The notes under the pieces were generated by a model. The model had not been told where the DNA came from, searched no databases, and saw only the letters and a list, made by a program, of their open reading frames with translations. DNA of 64,000 bases from Roseovarius pacificus (GTDB lineage Bacteria > Pseudomonadota > Alphaproteobacteria > Rhodobacterales > Rhodobacteraceae), in assembly GCF_900142665.1 (NCBI RefSeq), contig NZ_FRBR01000004.1, forward strand, positions 210,288 to 274,287, given 5' to 3'. Positions 47,614 to 55,958 of this stretch are shown here, in pieces. How positions within the stretch are numbered: position 1 is the stretch's first letter; the number at the start of each line of letters is the position of its first letter. The position numbers were made by a program, and so were the translations under genes.

Positions 47614-48595
47614 CAAGAGACCAACCCCCATCCCGCTGGCAACGGTTGGCGGATTTCTGGGCTCGGGCAAGACAACCCTGATCAACCACCTGCTCAACCA
47701 GGCAAACGGGCGGCGCTATGTCGTGTTCGTGAATGATTTCGGAGCGATCAATATCGACCTGCAATTGGTCGAAACCATCGAAGACGACCGCATCTCCTTC
47801 TCAAACGGCTGTGTTTGCTGCACCTTGAACGATGAATTCGTCGGTTCGGTCGCCGAGATGTCGAAACGACAGGACAGGCCCGATGCCATCCTGATCGAAG
47901 CGAGCGGCGTGGCAGACCCGCGCGCGCTCGAGGCCTCCCTGTCGGCGCTGGAAGCGTCCAATCATGTGCGGCTCGAAACCGCCCTCTATATCGTCGATGC
48001 GGGCTGCTTTGGACAGCGCGACTATGCCGAGGTTGAAATGCTCATCGACCATGCCGCGACAAGCGATCTCGTTCTCTTGAACAAATCAGACCTCGTGTCA
48101 GAACAGGCGCTGGACGGGCTTCTACAGGAGTTCTCGGTTGCCGCGCCTTATGCCGCGACCCTGGCCACCGTCCAGAGCTGCGTTTCGCCTGCGCTCTTGT
48201 TTGGAAATTCTGACAGACCGACCCGCCCGGAGGCCAAGGCAGGGCCGCATAGACATCCCGATTATCATCACTGGCACTACAGTGGCCGCGACCCGATGAC
48301 ACGCGATGCCTTGGTCGAGCTTACAAAAATCCTGCAACAGCATTTCTTCCGGATCAAGGGCATCGTCCAGTCGGCCGCAGACCCCACGATCTGGCTTTCC
48401 TTGCAGGTTGTCGGGACACGGGCGGTCATCGGGCAATTGCCGCAGGGTTTCACCGGCAAGGACGCGGTGGAAATCGTGGGGATTGGCATCGGTCCAAAAA
48501 TGCGCCGTGTGGAGCTCGATCGCAGCATGGCAGCGTTTGAAGAGACCCTGAAACCGACGCCGGCTCTGCCCGCCATGTTCACTGGGAAAACCTAG
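47603..48595 (+). CDS. CobW/COG0523-family GTPase
   Basis: 330 residues from the ATG at 47603. G3E GTPase motifs: Walker A GGFLGSGKTTL, the metal motif GCVCCTL, EASGVADP and NKSD. A CobW C-terminal domain and a His-rich patch (HRHPDYHHWHYSG) suggest zinc or similar metal binding. Such proteins deliver metals to enzymes; the neighbouring metal-dependent amidohydrolase is the obvious candidate client. It is the last gene of the operon. Confidence 0.9.
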   Translation: MADNKRPTPIPLATVGGFLGSGKTTLINHLLNQANGRRYVVFVNDFGAINIDLQLVETIEDDRISFSNGCVCCTLNDEFVGSVAEMSKRQDRPDAILIEASGVADPRALEASLSALEASNHVRLETALYIVDAGCFGQRDYAEVEMLIDHAATSDLVLLNKSDLVSEQALDGLLQEFSVAAPYAATLATVQSCVSPALLFGNSDRPTRPEAKAGPHRHPDYHHWHYSGRDPMTRDALVELTKILQQHFFRIKGIVQSAADPTIWLSLQVVGTRAVIGQLPQGFTGKDAVEIVGIGIGPKMRRVELDRSMAAFEETLKPTPALPAMFTGKT

Positions 48596-48630
48596 CTCTC
48601 AAGTCGCCCGCTCCGCCCTCCGCCCGGTGG

Positions 48631-49485
48631 TCACAGATCGTCAAAGCCCCGGTGGGTCATCTCCAACTGATAGCGCCGCGTGTCGTGGCCTTGGGGCGCG
48701 TGTAGCGGAAACCTGGGCGCGGCGCTCGCGAACTCATGCAGATGCACCACGACCTGTTCCGCGTCGAGCAGCACGACGCCATAGGCCGGCGCCTCGAGCG
48801 TGCCGGGAATGGTCTCAGGCCCTGCCGTGAGATCAAGCGCCACCTGATGGTTGAGCCCGCGCATGCATGAAAAGCTCAGTCCGCGCCACGTGCCAAAGAC
48901 CGCCCGGTGCAAATGGCCGAAGAAGAGATGGCGAATGCGCGGCAGATGCGGCGCGATCACCTCGTGGAACGGATCGGCGTCCTGCATCCTGATCGCGTCC
49001 ATCCCGGCGATGCCGACAGGAAACGGCGGGTGATGCATGAACAGAAGCACCGGCCCGTCGCAGGCGGCAAGCTCGGCGGCGAGCCAGTCGCGCCGGGCGG
49101 CGCAATAGCTCCCGGCATGGCTGCCGGGATGTTTCGTGTCGAGACAGATCGCCCGGCCCTGGGCCGCGTCGAACGCATATTGCACGAACCCATGGCGGTC
49201 GCGCGGCAACTCGGGGAACTGCTTGGCAAGGGCTTCGGTGTCGTCATGATTGCCGACCATGAGATGCAGCGGCACCCGCAGCCGGGCGATCTCTGCGTGA
49301 AAGGCACGATAGGCCTCGGCATCGCCCCAATGGGTCATATCGCCGGTGAGCATGACAAAATCCGCATCTCCGTGCTCGGCATTGATGCTGTCCACGGCCC
49401 GGGCCAGACGCCGCGCCGGATTGGCCCCAAAGAGCGTCTGACCGCCGCCGATCACATGGGTGTCGGTGAGATGGATGAATTTCAT
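48631..49485 (-). CDS. Metallophosphoesterase, GpdQ/CpdA-like (first)
   Basis: 284 residues. The class III phosphodiesterase metal set is complete: LTDTHV, GDMTHWG, GNHDDT, FMHHPPF and GHLHRA. Relatives hydrolyse cyclic nucleotides or glycerophosphodiesters. It is cytoplasmic (no signal) and the last gene of the Ugp-like operon, overlapping the other phosphodiesterase gene by 4 bp. The operon setting favours a phosphodiester nutrient. Confidence 0.9.
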   Translation of the reverse strand: MKFIHLTDTHVIGGGQTLFGANPARRLARAVDSINAEHGDADFVMLTGDMTHWGDAEAYRAFHAEIARLRVPLHLMVGNHDDTEALAKQFPELPRDRHGFVQYAFDAAQGRAICLDTKHPGSHAGSYCAARRDWLAAELAACDGPVLLFMHHPPFPVGIAGMDAIRMQDADPFHEVIAPHLPRIRHLFFGHLHRAVFGTWRGLSFSCMRGLNHQVALDLTAGPETIPGTLEAPAYGVVLLDAEQVVVHLHEFASAAPRFPLHAPQGHDTRRYQLEMTHRGFDDL

Positions 49486-50312
49486 TCCGCCGCCTCATGC
49501 GGTTTCGCCCAATCGTCCCATCCGGTGCCCGACAGCGTCACCGGCCCGTCCCAGTCAAAGGGCACCTGATGGATGATCGTGCTGCCGCCTTCGATCAGCA
49601 CCACGCAATAGGCTGGGTTCAGCGCCGCGCTCTTGAGATACCGAGGCTCGGCAAGATCGGGAATAGACTGATTGCCGGTCGAGGGCACGCTGGCAAACTG
49701 CACACCCTGATAGCAGCCATGGATCGGCGCATGGACATGGCCAAAATGCAGATAGTCGATCTTGGCGCCATATTCGGCCAGCAACGCGGCAAAGCCGGGC
49801 CGGTCCTCAGGCACAATCGCGATCCGGTCCTCGGCAGGCAAGCCGAGAAGCATCGGATTGTGATGCAGGAAAAGACGCGCCCGGTCACAGCCGGCGAGCT
49901 CGGTGGCGAGCCAGTTCCGGCGGGCGGCACAGAAATGCCCCGCATGGGTGCGCTCGCCCGTGCTGTCGAGATAGAGAAACCGCGTGCCACCGATCGTTTC
50001 GGCATGGTTCACAAAGCCGTTCTCATCGGTGGGATGATCGGCAAAGACCGCACGGAAATTGGCGCGGTTGTCGTGGTTGCCGATCATCAGCCGCACCGGA
50101 ATGGGCAAGCCGTCCAGCGCGTCGCGCAGCGCCTCATAGGCCGCCGGTTCGCCCCAATGGGCAAGATCGCCGGTGATCACGATCCGCGCCGCATCGGCAT
50201 GATCGGCAAGGATATGGCGCAACGCCCGGTCAAATCGCGCATGGGGGTCGAGGCCGCCCATCTCTTCGCCCGGAACGGTGAGGTGGATGTCGGAAATATG
50301 GATGATTTTCAT
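49482..50312 (-). CDS. Metallophosphoesterase, GpdQ/CpdA-like (second)
   Basis: 276 residues with the same motif set: ISDIHLT, GDLAHWG, GNHDNR, FLHHNP and GHVHAP. It is a clear paralogue of the neighbouring gene but far from identical, so the two probably act on different bonds or substrates. It lies between the binding-protein gene and the first phosphodiesterase gene. Confidence 0.9.
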   Translation of the reverse strand: MKIIHISDIHLTVPGEEMGGLDPHARFDRALRHILADHADAARIVITGDLAHWGEPAAYEALRDALDGLPIPVRLMIGNHDNRANFRAVFADHPTDENGFVNHAETIGGTRFLYLDSTGERTHAGHFCAARRNWLATELAGCDRARLFLHHNPMLLGLPAEDRIAIVPEDRPGFAALLAEYGAKIDYLHFGHVHAPIHGCYQGVQFASVPSTGNQSIPDLAEPRYLKSAALNPAYCVVLIEGGSTIIHQVPFDWDGPVTLSGTGWDDWAKPHEAAE

Positions 50313-50332
50313 AAGAGTGCCTGTGTGGAAAA

Positions 50333-50360
50333 CGGCCGCGCACAGGGCTGCGCGCGGCCG
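50333..50360 (-). promoter_or_regulatory. Hairpin after the Ugp-like binding-protein gene
   Basis: CGGCCGCGC and GCGCGGCCG pair over 9 bp around a ten-base loop, with no T-run. As in the other operon, a hairpin follows the binding-protein gene and may stabilise its mRNA. Confidence 0.6.
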
Positions 50361-50374
50361 GGTCAGAGGATGGC

Positions 50375-51622
50375 TCAGCCGTTCGGCAGAAGGTCGGAGA
50401 CTTCTTCAACCAGCTCTTGCTGCAGCTCTTTCATATCGGTGGCATCGCCAGTGACGATACGTTCGATCCCGTCATAGATCACCTGCGTGATGGCGAGACC
50501 GTTGTCGCCGGGATAGGCCAGCCAGTCGCGCAGCAGCGGAAGCTGATCCACGGCGGTTTTCTTGTTCGGGTTGGCCTCGTAGAAATCGGCGAGGATCACT
50601 TCGTTGGCGGCCTTGTTGGGTGGCATGTAACCGGTGGTCTTGGCCACTTCGGCGGCGCCTTCGCCCGAGGTGATGAACTTGATCCAGGCCCAGGCCGCCT
50701 CTTGCACCTTGGGATCCTCCGAGGTCGAGGTCAGCACCGCGGCATTGCCCCCGGCAGGCAGGCCCTTGGGGGTCTCGCCCATGCCCGGAAAGGCCCCGGT
50801 AACCAGCTCGAAATCGCCCTGGCTACGTTCGACCGCGCCAAGCGCCGAAGTCGACCAGAACATCATGCCGATCTCACCGGCGGCAAAGGATGACAGCGCC
50901 GCTTTCCATTCGATGTTCTGCATGTCGCATTTGGTAAAGATCTCTTGCATCTGCTCGAGCGCGGCCAGCGCCTCGGGACTGTCGAGCGCCATGCGGCCAT
51001 TGTCGACGATCGGCTTGTCCTGGCTCCACATCAGCGCCTGCAGAAACCAGTTGCCGGTGACGCTCCAGCCCCAGAAGATCGGGTTGTCCACGCCATTGGC
51101 CTTCATCTTTTCACAGACGGTGATCACCTCGTCCCAGGTGGTGGGCAAGCTTTCGACCCCGGCGGCTTTCATCATGTCCATGTTGTAATACCCGACCGGC
51201 AGCGAAACCGAGAAGGGAAGCCCATAGACCGCGTCATCAATGGTCGACAGCGACAGCATCGCATCATGATAGCCGTCCTTGGCAAAATCCGTCTCCTTGG
51301 CGATGAACGGTTCGAGCGATTGCGCGATGCCCTTCTCGACGAGGATTTGCTGGCGGTTGAGGCCCTGCATGGTCACATCAGGCAGAGTGCCCGAGACCGC
51401 TTCGCGCAGGACCGTGTTGGTGCCATCCTCGTAGGATTCGTAAGTGGCGCGGAATTTCACGTCGATGTTCGGATGCTTCTCCTTGAAGGCCGGCATCATC
51501 GCCTCATAGGTGACGTCGAACAGGTGGCTGTAAGAATAGGCGAATTCGATGGTCACGTTGTCCTGGGCCATCGCGGTGCTGGCACTCAGGGCCAGCGCCA
51601 TTGCGGAGATAGTGTGTTTCAT
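50375..51622 (-). CDS. Ugp-like ABC importer binding protein
   Basis: 415 residues from the ATG at 51622, with GAGAGGA eight bases upstream. A signal peptide (ISAMALALSASTAMAQ) precedes a family 1 solute-binding domain (FAYSYSHLFDVTYEAMMPAF, VYGLPFSVSLPVGYYN). UgpB relatives bind glycerol 3-phosphate or glycerophosphodiesters. The co-located phosphodiesterases support a phosphodiester ligand; this is inference. Confidence 0.87.
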   Translation of the reverse strand: MKHTISAMALALSASTAMAQDNVTIEFAYSYSHLFDVTYEAMMPAFKEKHPNIDVKFRATYESYEDGTNTVLREAVSGTLPDVTMQGLNRQQILVEKGIAQSLEPFIAKETDFAKDGYHDAMLSLSTIDDAVYGLPFSVSLPVGYYNMDMMKAAGVESLPTTWDEVITVCEKMKANGVDNPIFWGWSVTGNWFLQALMWSQDKPIVDNGRMALDSPEALAALEQMQEIFTKCDMQNIEWKAALSSFAAGEIGMMFWSTSALGAVERSQGDFELVTGAFPGMGETPKGLPAGGNAAVLTSTSEDPKVQEAAWAWIKFITSGEGAAEVAKTTGYMPPNKAANEVILADFYEANPNKKTAVDQLPLLRDWLAYPGDNGLAITQVIYDGIERIVTGDATDMKELQQELVEEVSDLLPNG

Positions 51623-51705
51623 GGTTGATGTCCTCTCAGTCCTGACTTGGAGCGTTTGCGTTTGGCGATGCACGCTCCGGGGAGATCCCTCGCGGGATGG
51701 TGGGC

Positions 51706-51727
51706 GGGTGCGGGGCAACCCGCACCC
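51706..51727 (-). promoter_or_regulatory. Hairpin between permease and binding-protein genes
   Basis: GGGTGCGGG-GCAA-CCCGCACCC is a 9-bp stem with a four-base loop just after the permease stop. A second weaker repeat (GGAGCGT / ACGCTCC) lies at 51647-51676. The 110-bp gap could lower readthrough or hold a separate promoter. Confidence 0.6.
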
Positions 51728-51732
51728 AAAAC

Positions 51733-52695
51733 TCATTTCATGCCGTTCAGCGTGATCCCTTCGATGAAACGCTTCTGCGCCAGAAGAAAGGCGACGATCA
51801 GCGGCGTGACGATCACCGTGGCGGTGGCCATCATCGGCCCGAAATCGGACCCGTCGCCGCCGCCCTTGAACTCGCGCAGCCCGAGCGGCGGGGTGAACAG
51901 GTCACGATTGCCGGTGACCACGATGCGCGGCCAGAAATAATCGTTCCAATGGGCCACGACCGAGAAGATGGCGAAGGCCAAAAGCGCCGGAATCGCGGTC
52001 GGCAGCATGACGCGCCAGACGATGGCAAACTCGCCCATCCCGTCCATCCGCGCCGCATCTATGAGATCATCGGGCACGGTCATGAAGAACTGGCGCATGA
52101 GAAAGATGCCAAAGACCGAAATCGACCACGGCACCACCAGCGCCGCATAGGTGTTGGTCAGCCCGATCTTGGCGAGCAGGATATAGAGCGGCAGCGCAAT
52201 GGCATGGACCGGGATCAGCAGGCAAAAGAGCACCAGCCCGAACACCGCCTCGCGCCCCCAGAACCGCAGCTTGGCCAGCGCATAGGCGGCGGGCAGCGCC
52301 ACCACCACCTGCAACAGGAAAATCGAGGCGGTGACGATCACCCCGTTGAGCAGATAGCGCAGCAGCGGCGCTTCGGTGAAGGCCTTGGTGTAGTTGAAAA
52401 CCACCGGCCGCATGGCGCAATCGGCTTCTGCCTCGGCCATGAGCTGATCGCGGATGTCACGGTCGCTCTGCCCGGGAAACCGGGGGGCGGCGGCGGCAAT
52501 CTCGTCGCGGCTCGGATCGCGCAGCTTGACGCAATGCTCATCGACCATGAGTTCTTGGCGGCCAAAGAACCCGCCCTCGCCGCGATCAATCTCGCCGGGG
52601 GATTTGAAGGAATAGCTGACCATCATGTAGAAGGGCGCGATGACGATGATCACCCCGAGAATTAGGATCAGATGTTTCCACCAGTCGCGGGTCAT
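51733..52695 (-). CDS. Ugp-like ABC importer permease (E type)
   Basis: 320 residues from the ATG at 52695, which overlaps the stop of the other permease gene. Six helices and the EAA loop (DAARMDGMGEFAIVWRVMLP) are visible. After the first helix there is an unusual periplasmic insert of about 65 residues, rich in charged residues, from GEIDRGEGGFFG to AEADCAMRP; normal UgpE/MalG proteins have little there. Confidence 0.88.
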   Translation of the reverse strand: MTRDWWKHLILILGVIIVIAPFYMMVSYSFKSPGEIDRGEGGFFGRQELMVDEHCVKLRDPSRDEIAAAAPRFPGQSDRDIRDQLMAEAEADCAMRPVVFNYTKAFTEAPLLRYLLNGVIVTASIFLLQVVVALPAAYALAKLRFWGREAVFGLVLFCLLIPVHAIALPLYILLAKIGLTNTYAALVVPWSISVFGIFLMRQFFMTVPDDLIDAARMDGMGEFAIVWRVMLPTAIPALLAFAIFSVVAHWNDYFWPRIVVTGNRDLFTPPLGLREFKGGGDGSDFGPMMATATVIVTPLIVAFLLAQKRFIEGITLNGMK

Positions 52696-53672
52696 CAGTA
52701 ATGCACCTTTCGTTCCACCAGCCAGCGCTGGATCAGGGTCAGGACCATGACGAAGAGCAGAAACAGCATGGTGATGGCCGAGCCGATGCCGATGAGGTTC
52801 TGCTGCACGCCTTTCTCGAAAATGGCGAACATCATCACATAGGTTGACTTGTTGGGGCCGCCGCCCTGCGGCCAAAAGGCCTCGATCGTGTCGAACACCT
52901 GAAAGGCCCGGATGCAGGTGATGGTGACGACAAAGACCGTGGTCGGCCCGAGCGCCGGCCATGTCACCAGCCAGAACCGCGCCCAGCCGGACCGCGCCCC
53001 GTCCATCTCGGCCGCATGGTAGAGCTCGCGATGCACGCTGGTCAGCCCGGCGAGATAGAGCACCATGTTGAACCCGAACCCCTGCCAGATGCCGATGAAG
53101 CAGATCACCCAGATCGCATAGCGCTGATCCCCGAGCCAAACGGGAAACCGCTCGGCGCAGCCATGGGCCATAAAGGGCCAGACCCGTTCGAGAAACGTGC
53201 CACAGCCCAGTTCCAGCGTGCGGTTGATCATCCCGATCGACGGGTGCAGCATGAATTCCCAGGCGATGGCCATGGCGAGAAGTGTCGCCATCACCGGCAG
53301 GAAATAGATCGTCTTATAGAGCTCGCGAAACCGGCCCAGCGAATTGATGAGCAAGGCCGCCCCAAGGCCGAGCCCAACCGAGATCGGCACCACCGTGACC
53401 ACATAGGTCAGCGTGGCGAGGAACATCTTTTCATAGGTCGACCGGGTGAAGAGCTTCTCGTAATTGTCGAACCCGACCCAGTCGAAACCGCTGTTGCCCA
53501 GGGAATAATTGGTAAAGGACAGGAAGGCTGCGATGCTCACCGGCGCGAGCAGCAACAGCACCATCAGCCCAAGCGCGGGCCCGGTCAGAACCCAGGCGGC
53601 GCGGCTTTGCCGGATGGCCCGGCGCGGCGCGCGCGCGGGTTTGGCGGCGGCGGTGGGATCAATGGCCGCCAT
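52695..53672 (-). CDS. Ugp-like ABC importer permease (A type)
   Basis: 325 residues from the ATG at 53672. A basic N-terminus (PARAPRRAIRQSR) leads to six helices and the EAA loop (HAAEMDGARSGWARFWLVTW). A periplasmic insert with two cysteines (ELGCGTFLERVW and AHGCAERF) lies between helices and could form a disulfide. It begins 1 bp after the ATPase gene. Confidence 0.88.
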   Translation of the reverse strand: MAAIDPTAAAKPARAPRRAIRQSRAAWVLTGPALGLMVLLLLAPVSIAAFLSFTNYSLGNSGFDWVGFDNYEKLFTRSTYEKMFLATLTYVVTVVPISVGLGLGAALLINSLGRFRELYKTIYFLPVMATLLAMAIAWEFMLHPSIGMINRTLELGCGTFLERVWPFMAHGCAERFPVWLGDQRYAIWVICFIGIWQGFGFNMVLYLAGLTSVHRELYHAAEMDGARSGWARFWLVTWPALGPTTVFVVTITCIRAFQVFDTIEAFWPQGGGPNKSTYVMMFAIFEKGVQQNLIGIGSAITMLFLLFVMVLTLIQRWLVERKVHY

Positions 53673-53673
53673 C

Positions 53674-54831
53674 TCAGGCCACCTCGGACGGGGCGCTGGC
53701 CGTCTGCACCACCCGGCGTATCCGGGCGCCTTCGCTGTCAAAGAGCAGCGCCTTGTCACGATCGAAATCGAGCGACACGGCGCTGCCAAGCGCCAGCGCG
53801 CTGCGCTGTTCGGGGCCCACCCGCAGGGTGAGACGCTGATCGAGCCCGGTGAGCGCGATCTGCACAAAGAGTTCGGAGCCGAGGTTCTCGCGATGCACCA
53901 CTTGGCCATGGATCGGCGCCTCTGGCCCGGCCAGCCGCAACGCCTCGGGGCGCAGCCCGAGCGAGGCGATGCCCTTGCCGCCCCGGTGCAGCATCAGGTC
54001 GAGCGGACGATCCATCAGGATCAGCCGCCCGTCCTCGGCAATCTCGACCGGCAGGATGTTGATCTTGGGCGAGCCGATGAATTCGGCCACCTCGATCCGG
54101 TCCGGATCGTCATAGACCACATCGGGCGGCGCGCATTGCAGGATGCGGCCGCCCATCATCACCGCGATCCGGTCGGACATGGTCATCGCCTCGACCTGAT
54201 CATGGGTGACATAGACAAAGGTGGCGGCAAGCCGGCGGTGCAGCTCGGCAATCTCGGCCCGTGTCTGCACCCGCAGCTTGGCATCGAGATTGGACAGCGG
54301 CTCGTCCAGAAGAAACGCCGCCGGCTCGCGGACAAGGGCACGGCCCAGCGCGACGCGCTGGCGCTGCCCCCCCGAGAGCTGCCCCGGCTTGCGGTCGAGA
54401 AGATGCGCGATCTCGAGCATCTCGGCGGCCTGCGCCACCTGCTGTCCGATGTCACGGCTCTGCGCCCGTGTGCCGGGCAGCAGGCGCCCGACAAGCGGCA
54501 GGCGCTGCAGGCTGTTCAACCGGCGCATCCTGAGCGGGACGGCGATATTCTCGCCGACGCTGAGATGCGGGTAGAGCGCGTAGGATTGGAACACCATCGA
54601 CAGGTTGCGGTCGGCGGCGCGCTGGCCCGCGACCGACTGGCCACCGATGCGGATGTCGCCGCTGCTCTGGTCCTCGAGACCGGCGATGATGCGCAGCAAG
54701 GTGGATTTGCCACAGCCCGACGGGCCGACCAGCGACACGAATTCGCCATCGGCAATGTCGAGCGACACCCCTTTGAGCACCTCGGTCTCGCCAAAGCGTT
54801 TGGTCACGTTCTCGATACTCAGCCCGGCCAT
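53674..54831 (-). CDS. Ugp/Msm-type ABC importer ATPase
   Basis: 385 residues. Motifs: Walker A GPSGCGKSTL, signature LSGGQRQRV, Walker B AFLLDEPLSNLD, H-loop YVTHDQVEA. A C-terminal TOBE-type domain follows (ASLGLRPEALRLAG). An extra segment of about 30 residues (RLNSLQRLPLVGRLLPGTRA) is inserted before the signature. First gene of the operon. Confidence 0.92.
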   Translation of the reverse strand: MAGLSIENVTKRFGETEVLKGVSLDIADGEFVSLVGPSGCGKSTLLRIIAGLEDQSSGDIRIGGQSVAGQRAADRNLSMVFQSYALYPHLSVGENIAVPLRMRRLNSLQRLPLVGRLLPGTRAQSRDIGQQVAQAAEMLEIAHLLDRKPGQLSGGQRQRVALGRALVREPAAFLLDEPLSNLDAKLRVQTRAEIAELHRRLAATFVYVTHDQVEAMTMSDRIAVMMGGRILQCAPPDVVYDDPDRIEVAEFIGSPKINILPVEIAEDGRLILMDRPLDLMLHRGGKGIASLGLRPEALRLAGPEAPIHGQVVHRENLGSELFVQIALTGLDQRLTLRVGPEQRSALALGSAVSLDFDRDKALLFDSEGARIRRVVQTASAPSEVA

Positions 54832-54881
54832 CTGATTCCTCCATCTGCTCCGGGCAGTGTAGGCAATCGACCTTTCACTTT

Positions 54882-54907
54882 TGTGACGTCACATTAGTGA
54901 AACTAAT
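54882..54907. promoter_or_regulatory. Palindromes between the Ugp-like operon and its LysR gene
   Basis: TGTGACGTCACA (54882-54893) is a perfect palindrome. ATTAGTGAAACTAAT (54893-54907) has ATTAG-N5-CTAAT symmetry, which contains the T-N11-A pattern of LysR boxes. Both lie in the short divergent promoter region. Confidence 0.65.
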
Positions 54908-54944
54908 CACCGCTAAGGCTGGCCTCCAAACCGGAGGAACCGCG

Positions 54945-55820
54945 ATGCGCGCCAATCATCATCAATTCGTCGCCTTCGCCTATGTGGTGCGCGAAGGCAG
55001 TTTCTCGGCCGCCGCCACCCGGCTCGGGGTGACGCAATCGGCGGTCACGCAACATGTCGCCAAGCTTGAAAAGCAGGTCGGCTCGCCCTTGCTCTTTCGG
55101 AACCGGGAGGGCGTGTCGCTGACCCGGACGGGCGAGGAGTTCTACGATCTCGCCGACCGGCTGGTGACGCTCGACACGGCGATCACTGAACGGCTCGAAG
55201 GGTTCGAGGCGATGGAACGCGGCCATATCAAGATCATCGCCAACGCGCCGCTGCCTGCGCTCCGCGCGATCAGCCAGTTCCGTCAGGCCTACCCGGATGT
55301 GGAAATTGATTTCGCGCTCTATGCTTGGAGCACCGCCACGCGGCTTTTGCGCGAACGGCGGGCGGATGTCGGGCTCATCACCGATCCGCCCCGCTCGGAA
55401 GACTGGGAACGGGTCTCGATCCTCAAGGCGCGCTACGTCGCCTATCTCCTGCCCTCGTCCCCGCTGGCAGGCCGCGACCTGCTGCATTTCCGCGATCTGA
55501 CCGACGAGACGATCATCCTGCCGGAAACAGGCTCGCTGACCGAACGGGTGGTGCGCGAGGCGCAGGTCAAACATGGCATCCGCTTTCCCCGGACGATCAC
55601 CATGACGACCTTTCCGCTGATGTGCGAGGCGGTGTTTCAGGGCGCAGGGATCGCGCTTTTCCTCGCCAACAGCGGCCTGATCTCGCGCGGGTTGGTCGAG
55701 GTGCCGGTGGCCGAGCTTTCGGCCAGCCATGAAACCGCCGTCATCGCCCCCAAAGACCGGGCGCGCCTGCGGCTGGTAAAAGCCTTCATCGAAATCGCCT
55801 CCTCGCTGGATTTCAGATAG
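54945..55820 (+). CDS. LysR-family regulator of the Ugp-like operon
   Basis: 291 residues from the ATG at 54945, with GGAGGAAC six bases upstream. The helix-turn-helix reads FSAAATRLGVTQSAVTQHVAKL. The effector domain (IIANAPLPALRAISQFRQAY) resembles CysB/Cbl-like or phosphonate-type regulators only loosely. Divergent layout with two palindromes suggests it controls the importer operon and itself. The effector is unknown. Confidence 0.88.
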   Translation: MRANHHQFVAFAYVVREGSFSAAATRLGVTQSAVTQHVAKLEKQVGSPLLFRNREGVSLTRTGEEFYDLADRLVTLDTAITERLEGFEAMERGHIKIIANAPLPALRAISQFRQAYPDVEIDFALYAWSTATRLLRERRADVGLITDPPRSEDWERVSILKARYVAYLLPSSPLAGRDLLHFRDLTDETIILPETGSLTERVVREAQVKHGIRFPRTITMTTFPLMCEAVFQGAGIALFLANSGLISRGLVEVPVAELSASHETAVIAPKDRARLRLVKAFIEIASSLDFR

Positions 55821-55958
55821 CCCGGCGATATGCGCGCCCTCGCATCTGACGCGTTAAGGCGACGGCCACGTAGCGGTTCCGCAAAGGTATCACCGGATTG
55901 AAACGCGCCGAATCACTGCTCCTCTTTTCGTACCTCTGAGCGGCCACCCCCGACAGAA

